From positions 62,001 through 126,000 of the forward strand of contig JAFEDT010000012.1 in NCBI GenBank assembly GCA_018241445.1: a stretch of DNA of 64,000 nucleotides, in the 5' to 3' direction. Made by a program: the position numbers and the translations under genes. Below are positions 55,470-63,316 of the stretch, piece after piece (positions within the stretch are counted from its first letter, which is position 1; each line of letters begins with the position of its first letter). The notes beneath the pieces are model-generated. The model did no database searches, was not told where the DNA came from, and saw only the letters and a list, made by a program, of their open reading frames with translations. Origin of the DNA: Pseudomonadota bacterium. Its GTDB lineage: Bacteria; Pseudomonadota; Gammaproteobacteria; Steroidobacterales; Steroidobacteraceae.

Positions 55470-56660
55470 CTAGCCCTGCAGCGGCTCCTGCCCCATTTCC
55501 AGGTGCAACCGGTCTCCCTGGTAGGGGTGGCGTGCGATGAAGGCGTCGTTCAGTTCCACGCCCAGCCCCGGTTCGATCGGCGGGATGACGTAGCCCTCCT
55601 CCCAGCGGATGGGCTTCTTAAGGACATCGGCATGGCTGCCCTGCCAGCGCTCGATGCCTTCCAGGATCAGGAAGTTGGGGCTGCAGGTGGCGAGCTGGAT
55701 ATTGGCGGCGCCGACCACCGGGCCGCAGTACAGGTGCGGTGCGATCAGCGCCTGCTGCACCTCAGCCATCGCGGCAATCTTCTTGGCTTCCAGGATGCCG
55801 CCGACGCGCCCCAGGTTCATCTGCAGGATCGCCGCTCCCCCGGCGCGCAGCAGCCGCCCGAAGTCGTACTTGGTCGCCAGCCGCTCTCCCGCGGCGATGG
55901 GTATGCGCGTGGCCGCGGCCACACGCGCCATCTCCTCGGGCGCATCCGGCGGCACCGGTTCCTCGAACCACAGCGGGTCGTAGGGCTCCAGGCGCCGCGC
56001 CAGCCGCACTGCCCCGGCGGCGGTCATCTGCCCATGGGTGCCGAACAGCAGGTCGGCGCGCGTGCCGACCGCTTCGCGCAGCAGGCGCATGAAGCGCTCA
56101 CAGCGCTCCATCGCCGCCAGCGACAACAACCGCCCGTCGAAGGCGCTGTAGGGACCGGCGGGGTCGAACTTCAGCGCCGTGAAGCCCTGGGCGACATACT
56201 CCGTCGCCCGCTGCGCGGCCAGTTCCGGATCGGCATAGACGTCGGTCGCATCCCCGGGGCGCGCGTAGATGTAGGTGTAGCTGCGCAGCCGCTCGTGCAC
56301 GCGGCCGCCGAGCAGTTTGTAGACCGGCTGGCCGGCCTCCTTGCCGATGATGTCCCAGCAGGCCATCTCGAGCGCACTCAGTACACCCATCAGCGACAGG
56401 TCGGCGTGCTGGGTGTAGCCTGCGGAGTACACGCGGCGCCACAGACTCTCGATGTCGTGCGGATCGCGGCCGGCGAAGTAGCGGCCGAACACGTCCACCG
56501 CCATGTGCGCCACGATGTCGGGATGGAACGGTACGCAGTAGGCCTCGCCCACCCCGTGCACGTTGCCGTCGGTGGTCAGCCGGACGAACACGAAGTAGCG
56601 CCCGCCATTGCCGGGCGTCGGATTGCCGACAACGAAGGTGCTGATATCGGTCAGCTTCAT
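55470..56660 (-). CDS. Enolase-superfamily enzyme of the galactonate dehydratase-like group, atypical metal site
   Basis: A 396-residue enzyme with the capping domain (YFVFVRLTTDGNVHGVGEAY) and barrel. FTALKFDPAGPY supplies the acid/base lysine, and WFEEPVPPD and IAAGERL supply two metal-ligand glutamates. The third ligand position, where galactonate dehydratases have Asp in DFHGR, reads LLFGTHGQM: the His is kept but Asp is replaced by Gly. I recall the same FGTHGQ variant in uncharacterised relatives, so this is likely a subgroup trait. Probable reaction: dehydration of a sugar acid. Its start is 19 bases from the divergent GMC gene. Confidence 0.86.
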   Translation of the reverse strand: MKLTDISTFVVGNPTPGNGGRYFVFVRLTTDGNVHGVGEAYCVPFHPDIVAHMAVDVFGRYFAGRDPHDIESLWRRVYSAGYTQHADLSLMGVLSALEMACWDIIGKEAGQPVYKLLGGRVHERLRSYTYIYARPGDATDVYADPELAAQRATEYVAQGFTALKFDPAGPYSAFDGRLLSLAAMERCERFMRLLREAVGTRADLLFGTHGQMTAAGAVRLARRLEPYDPLWFEEPVPPDAPEEMARVAAATRIPIAAGERLATKYDFGRLLRAGGAAILQMNLGRVGGILEAKKIAAMAEVQQALIAPHLYCGPVVGAANIQLATCSPNFLILEGIERWQGSHADVLKKPIRWEEGYVIPPIEPGLGVELNDAFIARHPYQGDRLHLEMGQEPLQG

Positions 56661-56679
56661 GAGCGGATTCTTATAACAG

Positions 56680-58308
56680 ATGTCAGGGTTTGACTACATC
56701 GTCGTTGGCGCCGGCGCGGCGGGCTGTGTGTTGGCCAACCGCCTGAGCGCCGACCCCAACTGCACTGTGCTGTTGCTGGAAGCGGGCGGCAACGACCGCT
56801 CACCGTGGATCCAGGTGCCGATCGGCTATGGCCACACCTTCAACGATGCGCGCTACAACTGGATGTATGAGGCCGAGCCTGATCCCGGCCTGGACAACCG
56901 CCGCGGCTTCTGGCCGCGCGGCAAGGTGCTCGGCGGCTCCACCTCCATCAACGCCATGGTCTACGTGCGCGGCCAGCCCGCCGACTTCGATGACTGGCGC
57001 GCCGCCGGCAATCCAGGCTGGGGCTGGCAGGACGTTCTGCCCTGGTTCCGCCGCCTGGAGGACCACCCGCTGGGCCCATCCGAGTATCACGGCCGCGGCG
57101 GTCCGGTGCGCATCGGCGACGTGTCCGCCAGCGTGCATCCGCTGTGCGGCAATTTTCTCGACGCCTGCGCCAGCCTGGGTGTCGAGCGCAATGCGGATTT
57201 CAACGGCGCGCGCAGCGACGGCTGTGGCCTGTGGCAGGTGACGATCCACGACGGTGTACGCGTCTCGGCCGCCAGCGCCTATCTGCGCCCGGTGAGGGGC
57301 CGGCCCAACCTGACGATCCGCTTGCGCGCCCAGGCCACGCGGCTGCTGTTCGACGGCCGCCGCGCCCAGGGAGTGGAGTATCTGCACCAGGGGGCGCTGC
57401 AGCGTGTGCAGGCGCGGCGCGAAGTGCTGCTGGCTGCCGGGGCGCTCAACTCGCCGCAGTTGCTCGAACTGTCAGGCATCGGCGATCCGCGGCGCTTGCG
57501 CCCGCTGGGCATCGAGGTGCTGGCCGACCTGCCTGCGGTGGGCGCCGGGCTGCAGGACCACCTGGCGGTCTCCTACTTCTATCGTTCCCGCGTGCCGACG
57601 CTGAACGACCAGCTCGCACCGCTCACCGGCAAGCTGCGCGCCGCCCTGCGCTACCTGCTGGGACGGCGCGGACCCCTGGCGATGAGTGTCAACCAGGCGG
57701 GCGCATTCCTGCGCAGCCGCCCGGAACTGGCCCAGCCCAATATGCATATCTACTTCAACCCGGCCAGCTACAGCACCAGCGCAGGACCAAAACGCAGGCT
57801 GTTGAATCCCGATCCGTTCCCGGGATTCCTGATGTCCTTCAACACCTGCCGCCCCACCAGCCGCGGCGCGGTGCACATCCGTTCTCCGGATCCGCTGGCA
57901 AGCCCCGCCATCCTTCCCAACTCCCTGTCCACGGCCACCGACGTACAGGATGTATTCGACGGCGCGCGCGTGTTGCGCCGGATCGCCGCCGCGCCGGCGC
58001 TGGCGCAGGTGATCGAGCGCGAACGTGAGCCGGGCGCCCAGGTCCAGTCCGACGAGCAGGTGCTGGCGGATTTCCGGCGCCGCGCCGGCACCGTGTTCCA
58101 CGCCTGCGGCACCTGCGCCATGGGCCCGGACGCGCGGCGCGCGGTGGTCGATCCGCGGCTGCGGGTGCATGGTCTGGCGGGACTGCGCGTGATCGACGCC
58201 TCCGTCTTTCCCAACGTGACCTCCGGCAACACCCAGGCGCCTACCCTGATGCTGGCGGAGAAGGCGGCGGCCCTGATCCTCGAAGACACGCAAGCCGCCC
58301 AGGCGTAG
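56680..58308 (+). CDS. GMC-family oxidoreductase (choline dehydrogenase-like)
   Basis: A 542-residue flavoprotein. The FAD-binding start DYIVVGAGAAGCVLANRLS, FWPRGKVLGGSTSINAMVYVRG, AAGALNSPQLLELSGIG, and the active-site histidine and asparagine in VFHACGTCAMGPD and VTSGNTQAPTLML are all present. It oxidises an alcohol to an aldehyde or ketone. Many relatives are called BetA, but no betaine genes are nearby. With the divergent dehydratase and the downstream transporter it probably serves a sugar- or alcohol-catabolic route. Confidence 0.92.
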   Translation: MSGFDYIVVGAGAAGCVLANRLSADPNCTVLLLEAGGNDRSPWIQVPIGYGHTFNDARYNWMYEAEPDPGLDNRRGFWPRGKVLGGSTSINAMVYVRGQPADFDDWRAAGNPGWGWQDVLPWFRRLEDHPLGPSEYHGRGGPVRIGDVSASVHPLCGNFLDACASLGVERNADFNGARSDGCGLWQVTIHDGVRVSAASAYLRPVRGRPNLTIRLRAQATRLLFDGRRAQGVEYLHQGALQRVQARREVLLAAGALNSPQLLELSGIGDPRRLRPLGIEVLADLPAVGAGLQDHLAVSYFYRSRVPTLNDQLAPLTGKLRAALRYLLGRRGPLAMSVNQAGAFLRSRPELAQPNMHIYFNPASYSTSAGPKRRLLNPDPFPGFLMSFNTCRPTSRGAVHIRSPDPLASPAILPNSLSTATDVQDVFDGARVLRRIAAAPALAQVIEREREPGAQVQSDEQVLADFRRRAGTVFHACGTCAMGPDARRAVVDPRLRVHGLAGLRVIDASVFPNVTSGNTQAPTLMLAEKAAALILEDTQAAQA

Positions 58309-58319
58309 CCTGCAGACAC

Positions 58320-59714
58320 ATGAACGACCTGCCCTCGAATCCGCCCGCCCCATACGACGGCCTCGCCGCCGCGGCTGCTGCGCCGCCGGCATCGCTCATC
58401 GAGCGCTGGTACGTCCTGATCATGATGTGTCTCGTCTATGCGCTCAGCATCGCCGATCGTTACGTGGTATCGACGGTGCTCGAGCCGATCCGCCTGGAAC
58501 TGCACCTGAGCAACTTCGGCGTCGCGCTGCTCACCGGGGTTGCCTTCGGGCTTTTCTACGTCGTGCTGGGATTCCCTCTTTCCTGGCTGATCGACAGGAA
58601 AAATCGCCGCAATATCATCGCCGTCTGCCTGGTATTGTGGTCGCTGATGACCGCGCTGTGCGGGCTGGCGCAGACGTCGCTGCAGTTTTTCCTGGCGCGC
58701 GTCGGGGTGACCGTCGGCGAAGCCGGCGGCACACCGGGCGCCAACTCGCTGCTGTCCGACTATTTCCCGGCCACCCGCCGCGCGATGGCGCTTACCGTTT
58801 TCGCGCTCGGCGCCCCGTTGGGGGCGGCGCTCGGCTACAACGTCGCCGCCACGGTCGCCGACCACTACGGCTGGCGTTCGGTATTTTTTGTGCTCGGGCT
58901 GCCGGGCGTGCTGGCGGGGATCGCTGTGTGGCTGACGGTGCGCGAACCGCGCCGCGGCTGCCTCGATGCCGGCGACGACGGCGAGGCGCCCTCCCTCGCC
59001 GAAACGCTGCGGTTCCTGTGGCGGCAACGCTCGGCGGTCCACATCATCATGGGCACGGCGGTGTGCGCGTTGTGGGGTTGGGGCCTCATGTACTGGACGT
59101 CATCGTTCCTGCAGCGCACCTATCATATGAGTGTCGGTGAGGCGGCGGACTTCACCCAGAACATGCACCTGTGGGGTGGCGGCCTGGCTACCCTGGCGAC
59201 AGGCTTCATGATGGCCCGCAGCAGCATGACAGACGCCCGCCGCATTGTGTGGCTGCTCGGCAGCGGCATTGCCATCGCGACCGTCGCATCCGGCGTGGTG
59301 TTCTACACCCGCGACCTGGCGCTGGCGCGCCTGATGCTGTGGATTTTTGTTCCTGCCATCTACTTCTATATCGGCCCGGGATTCGGCCTGATCAACAACC
59401 TGGCGCAATGCCGCATGCGCGCCATGTTCTGCGCGATCGTGCTGTTCCTGGCGAACCTCGGCAATCTGGTGATAGCGCCACCGCTCATCGGTGCGCTGAA
59501 CGACTGGTTCGTGCGGCAACACATGTCACAGGCGGACGCCCTGCGGCTGGCCATGTTGTGCCTGGTGCCTACCGGGCTATGGGCGAGTGCCCACCTGTTC
59601 CTGGCGGCGCGCGACATCATGCGTGACCAGCAGCGCGCGCAGGGCCTGCTTCCCCAGGGGCTGCGCCCCGGACTGACCCGGGTTCGCAAGAGCGAACCCG
59701 GTGCATATAGTTAA
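58320..59714 (+). CDS. MFS transporter (spinster-like) with repeat-derived C-terminus
   Basis: A 464-residue major facilitator with about 12 membrane segments, including YALSIADRYVVSTVLEPI and the loop WLIDRKNRRNIIAV. It lies 11 bases after the GMC gene and forms its operon partner. The final 20 or so codons, with the peptide RVRKSEPGAYS, come from the dispersed repeat that starts at 59655. The stop TAA overlaps the stop of the convergent transporter (TTAA), so the ancestral 3' end was probably rebuilt by repeat insertion. Confidence 0.88.
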   Translation: MNDLPSNPPAPYDGLAAAAAAPPASLIERWYVLIMMCLVYALSIADRYVVSTVLEPIRLELHLSNFGVALLTGVAFGLFYVVLGFPLSWLIDRKNRRNIIAVCLVLWSLMTALCGLAQTSLQFFLARVGVTVGEAGGTPGANSLLSDYFPATRRAMALTVFALGAPLGAALGYNVAATVADHYGWRSVFFVLGLPGVLAGIAVWLTVREPRRGCLDAGDDGEAPSLAETLRFLWRQRSAVHIIMGTAVCALWGWGLMYWTSSFLQRTYHMSVGEAADFTQNMHLWGGGLATLATGFMMARSSMTDARRIVWLLGSGIAIATVASGVVFYTRDLALARLMLWIFVPAIYFYIGPGFGLINNLAQCRMRAMFCAIVLFLANLGNLVIAPPLIGALNDWFVRQHMSQADALRLAMLCLVPTGLWASAHLFLAARDIMRDQQRAQGLLPQGLRPGLTRVRKSEPGAYS

Positions 59715-59730
59715 GAGGAAGACCCGGAGG
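59655..59730. repeat. Dispersed palindromic repeat, copy D
   Basis: CAGGGGCTGCGCCCC opens it. The stem is CCGGGTTCGC (59678-59687), loop AAGA, GCGAACCCGG (59692-59701), followed by GGAAGACCCGGAGG. It encodes the C-terminal ends of both convergent transporters. Confidence 0.8.
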
Positions 59731-61069
59731 GGCCGCGAACCCAGTTGACCGGCTCGATCGGCGGCACGATCAGCAGCCACGCGCCCAGTCCCAGCAGTGC
59801 GACGGCGCCGGCCAGCCACAGCGCGACCTGGTAATGGCCGGTCCATTGCACCAGGTAGCCCGTGAACACCGGCGCCACGATGCCGGCGATGTTGGCAGCG
59901 GCGTTCTGCACACCCATCCAGCGCCCGGTAGCGTGCGGACCGGCAAAGTGTTGCGTCGCGGCGCAGGTGGCCGGACTGTTCAGTCCATCCGCCACGGCGG
60001 TCAGCAGCAGCAGCGCCGCAGCAACGGCGGGCGAGGCGGTTCCCGCCGCCAGCAGGCACAGCCCCACCCCGGCGGCGCTCGCGGCGAGCGCCGTCTTGTA
60101 AGCCCTGTTGGGAGTGGCGCTGCCCGCCATCCAGGCATCGAGCAGCCAGCCGGTCGCGAGCACGCTCGCCGCATCCACCAGGAAGAACGACGCAGTCAGC
60201 ACCGTCATGGAGGACAAGGCCAGTCCGCGCTCATGCACCAGGTACAGCGGCAGCCAGGTAAAGACGAAGTAGAAAGCATAGTTGGAACAGAAGATCCCCA
60301 ACATTCCACCCCACAGGGCCCGCTGGCCCAGGATAGCCCGCAAGGTCGGCAGGCCATCGTCCGGGTCCGGCCGCCCAGCCACCGCAAGCGCTGGCGGCGG
60401 GTTGGCACGCAGTTGCCGCGACCAGGGCAACAACCACAGCAGCGACGCCGTCCCCAGCACCAGGAACATCGCGCGCCAGCCGTAGCGGATCATCAGCCAG
60501 CCCCCGAGCAGCGTGCCCAGCGCGGGGCCCAGCACCGCTCCGACCTGCATGACCGCGGTGGCGCGGGCACGCTCCCGGTCGGCTACCCGCTGCGCCAGCA
60601 GAGTCAGGGCGCTGGGATAGGTGACTGACTCGCCGGCGCCCATCAGCAGGCGCAGACCGACGAGCGAGGTGAGGCCGCGCGAGCATGCGGTCAGCAGGGT
60701 CGCAACCGACCACGCCGCGAAGCCGCCGGCGAGCACGCGTGCCGCGCCGATACGATCCGCCAGCCAGCCCATGACGGGCTGCAGGGGGACGTACGCCCAG
60801 AAGAACGCCGACAGCACCCAGCCGAGTTGCGAGGCGTCCAGGTGCAACTCGCGCTCCAGCAGGGGTGCCGCGGTGGCGATGCTGCCGCGGTCGACGTAGT
60901 TGATCAGCAGCGCCAGCGCCAGCAATGCGATCAGCAGCCGCGGTACGGGCGGCTGCGCCGCAGGCGGCGAGCGCTGCAGTGTCGCGGTGTTCAGCGTGGT
61001 TGCGTTCGTGTCATGTCGGAGACCTCTCGATCCGCCGCAGTCTAACTTCCACCGGTCCGGGCGCGCCAT
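59711..61069 (-). CDS. MFS transporter (ACS family-like)
   Basis: A 452-residue major facilitator with a 40-residue cytoplasmic start, then about 12 membrane segments. LALALLINYVDRGSIATAAPLL and MGWLADRIGAARVLAGG are typical of the anion:cation symporter group that includes hexuronate and galactonate carriers. This would suit a sugar-acid pathway with the enolase enzyme at 55.5 kb, but transport of that substrate is inference. The final residues lie within repeat copy D. Confidence 0.87.
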   Translation of the reverse strand: MARPDRWKLDCGGSRGLRHDTNATTLNTATLQRSPPAAQPPVPRLLIALLALALLINYVDRGSIATAAPLLERELHLDASQLGWVLSAFFWAYVPLQPVMGWLADRIGAARVLAGGFAAWSVATLLTACSRGLTSLVGLRLLMGAGESVTYPSALTLLAQRVADRERARATAVMQVGAVLGPALGTLLGGWLMIRYGWRAMFLVLGTASLLWLLPWSRQLRANPPPALAVAGRPDPDDGLPTLRAILGQRALWGGMLGIFCSNYAFYFVFTWLPLYLVHERGLALSSMTVLTASFFLVDAASVLATGWLLDAWMAGSATPNRAYKTALAASAAGVGLCLLAAGTASPAVAAALLLLTAVADGLNSPATCAATQHFAGPHATGRWMGVQNAAANIAGIVAPVFTGYLVQWTGHYQVALWLAGAVALLGLGAWLLIVPPIEPVNWVRGPSGSSS

Positions 61070-61183
61070 CGCGATCCCGCCTCAGTGGAAAGCAATGGTG
61101 GCACGACTGGCGCGGATGGAGTATCAATGCAGGGCTTTTCATGCCACTCGTACTCTTCGGAAGGACACCAGGGGAGACTTCAA

Positions 61184-62452
61184 ATGGCTACTTCTATGAT
61201 GGATTCAATCATCGGCCTGGTCACGCCGGAAATGAAGCAGGCGCTCGCTTCGCGGCTCGGCGAGTCAGCATCAGGCGTGCAGAGCGGCCTGGGCTCGGCG
61301 GTCGCGGCCACGCTGGGTGGCCTGGCCAGCCGTGCTTCCAGTGACAGCGGCTTCCTCGGCCAGATCATCAACATGGTCGCCGGCAGCGGCAGCCAGAACA
61401 TCCTGGGCAGCCTGGGAACAATCGCCTCCGCCGGCCCCGGTGGCGGCATCGGGGACCTGGTCGGCAAGTTTCTGCCAGCGGTGTTCGGTGCGCAGCAAGG
61501 TCAGGTCGCAGGGGCGATTGCCCAGCAGTCCGCGCTCAGCGCCACCTCCGGCACCAACCTGCTCAAGATGGCGGCGCCGCTGGTGCTCGGCTACCTGGGC
61601 AAACTGAACAGCGCGGGCTCGTTGAATGCGGGGTCGCTGGGCAGCATGCTCAAGGCGGAGGCGCCAGCCCTGCAGAGCTACCTGCCGCAGGGATTGATGA
61701 GCAGCCTCGGCTCCGGCGCCGGCGGCGCCGTGTCGGCGATCGAGTCCGGCGCGAGCGCGGCGGCCGCCGGCGGATCCCGCTGGTTGGTCCCGCTGGCAAT
61801 ACTGGCGGCGCTGATCCTGGCGTGGCTGGTGTTCCGCTCCATGAGCGGACCGAAGGACATGGCGCAGACGGCAAGCAATGCCGCCAACACCGCGGCCACC
61901 GCGGCCAGCAATGCGGCCGATGCCGCTGGCACTGCCGCGAGCAATGCGGCCAATGCCGTGGGCGGCGCGGCAAACGCCGCGTGGGCTGCGCTCGGTGAAC
62001 TGGTGAAGGTCAAACTGCCGGACGGCACGGAACTGGACGTGCCCGCGCATGGTGTCGAGGGCAAGCTCGTCAGTTATCTCAACGACGCCAACTCGACCAT
62101 CTCCGACGGAACCTGGTTCGACTTCGACCGGCTGCTGTTCGACACCGGGAAGGCGACGCTGCAGCCGGCATCGCAGGAGCAGTTAGGCAACATCGCCGCG
62201 ATTCTCAAGGCCTTTCCCAAGGTCAAGGCGACCATCGGTGGCTACACCGACAACACCGGCAACCCGGCCGCCAACCTGGCGCTGTCGCAGGAGCGCGCGA
62301 CCAACGTCACCAGCGAGCTGGCAAAGCTCGGGGTCGACGCCTCGCGGCTGACGGCCAAGGGCTATGGACAGGAGCACCCGGTGGGCGACAACTCCACCGA
62401 GGAAGGCCGCCAGCAGAACCGGCGCATCTCGCTGCACGTGACCGAGAAGTAA
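61184..62452 (+). CDS. DUF937-OmpA fusion membrane protein
   Basis: A 422-residue protein with a cytoplasmic DUF937/YidB-like N-terminal domain (about 1-180), one membrane segment (about 199-217), an Ala/Asn-rich linker with repeats of the type ASNAANTAAT (about 226-268), and a C-terminal OmpA domain (about 305-422) with GGYTDNTGN and QQNRRISLHV, which bind peptidoglycan. The layout would tie an inner-membrane, cytoplasm-facing domain to the cell wall. GGGGAGA lies eight bases before the ATG at 61184; longer readings lack a ribosome site. Confidence 0.87.
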   Translation: MATSMMDSIIGLVTPEMKQALASRLGESASGVQSGLGSAVAATLGGLASRASSDSGFLGQIINMVAGSGSQNILGSLGTIASAGPGGGIGDLVGKFLPAVFGAQQGQVAGAIAQQSALSATSGTNLLKMAAPLVLGYLGKLNSAGSLNAGSLGSMLKAEAPALQSYLPQGLMSSLGSGAGGAVSAIESGASAAAAGGSRWLVPLAILAALILAWLVFRSMSGPKDMAQTASNAANTAATAASNAADAAGTAASNAANAVGGAANAAWAALGELVKVKLPDGTELDVPAHGVEGKLVSYLNDANSTISDGTWFDFDRLLFDTGKATLQPASQEQLGNIAAILKAFPKVKATIGGYTDNTGNPAANLALSQERATNVTSELAKLGVDASRLTAKGYGQEHPVGDNSTEEGRQQNRRISLHVTEK

Positions 62453-62489
62453 ACCGCGTAAACGCGGCCTTACCAGGCGCGCCACTTCC

Positions 62490-62563
62490 CAGGCGCTGCG
62501 CGCCACTCCTCACCCGGTTCGCTTCGCGAACCGGGTCCATGTAACCCGGAAAAGAGGCACGGA
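62490..62563. repeat. Dispersed palindromic repeat, copy E
   Basis: CAGGCGCTGCGCGCCACTCC again, then the stem CCCGGTTCGC (62513-62522), loop TTC, GCGAACCGGG (62526-62535). The core is identical to copy A apart from one base in the linker before the stem. A partial duplicate of the opening motif (CAGGCGCGCCACTTCC) precedes it at 62474. It lies 38 bases after the OmpA gene stop. Confidence 0.85.
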
Positions 62564-62573
62564 CACGCGACCC

Positions 62574-63191
62574 CTATTGGCTGTTGGCGGCGGGTGGATC
62601 GGCCACCAGCACCTGCGCCTTCAGGCGGATTCCGCCAACAGAGAGCTGGTGCGGCACGCAGGTCGAGTCGTAGTCGACCGCGCGCACGCTAAACTGCGGC
62701 AGGACCGACTGCTTGACCTGTTCCAGCAGTTCGCACTGCCCGGTGGCATCGAGCGCGTCATAGCCGCGCCGCTCGGCCAGATTGACGCTGCGCCAGTGCG
62801 CGCTGACCGGCTTGACTCCCGCGACCGTATTCTTCTGGGTCGCAGGCTCCAGAACCTGCATCTTGATGGTTACGCCGGGGAAGGGATCAGGGCGTCCGAA
62901 GCCGGAGCTGCAGGGTACCGGGTAGACCTTCAGGGTGTCGGCGCGCGCGCCCAGCTTCAGCAGCAGTTCGCGCATGCGGCCCTGCAGGCCGTCACAGGAA
63001 TAGTGGGCCGTGAAGCCCTGGTAGATGAACTTCATCTCGCGCGGCACCCACACCGCCTGCACTGCCTGCTCGGGTGGCGCCTGCGTGGCGCCGGATGCCT
63101 CCTGCGCGCCGGATCCCGGGGTCGCCGCCCCACCAATGACGCTGAAGGCGGCAAAGCCGCAGCCAATGATCAGACTCGCCTTGATCCGCAT
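62574..63191 (-). CDS. Exported hypothetical protein
   Basis: A 205-residue protein with a signal peptide (RIKASLIIGCGFAAFSVIGGA). The mature part has no family I recognise. It has FIYQGFTAHYSCDGLQGRMRELLLKLGA, a CSSGFGRPDPFPGVTIKM segment, and later cysteines in GQCELLEQV and DSTCVPHQL. The four mature Cys suggest two disulfides, which DsbA could form. Starts at the ATG at 63191 after GGAGACGG; a longer in-frame reading places the signal peptide internally. Likely periplasmic. Confidence 0.65.
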   Translation of the reverse strand: MRIKASLIIGCGFAAFSVIGGAATPGSGAQEASGATQAPPEQAVQAVWVPREMKFIYQGFTAHYSCDGLQGRMRELLLKLGARADTLKVYPVPCSSGFGRPDPFPGVTIKMQVLEPATQKNTVAGVKPVSAHWRSVNLAERRGYDALDATGQCELLEQVKQSVLPQFSVRAVDYDSTCVPHQLSVGGIRLKAQVLVADPPAANSQ

Positions 63192-63316
63192 GACCGTCTC
63201 CGTGGTTCCGCGGCCCGATGCCGCTGTAACTTCAAGCACCCGCAGCGCCTGCAAATGTCATAACGCACCACCCGGGTGTTGGTGCACAGACGCCAGGGCA
63301 ACCCGTGCGCAGGCGA

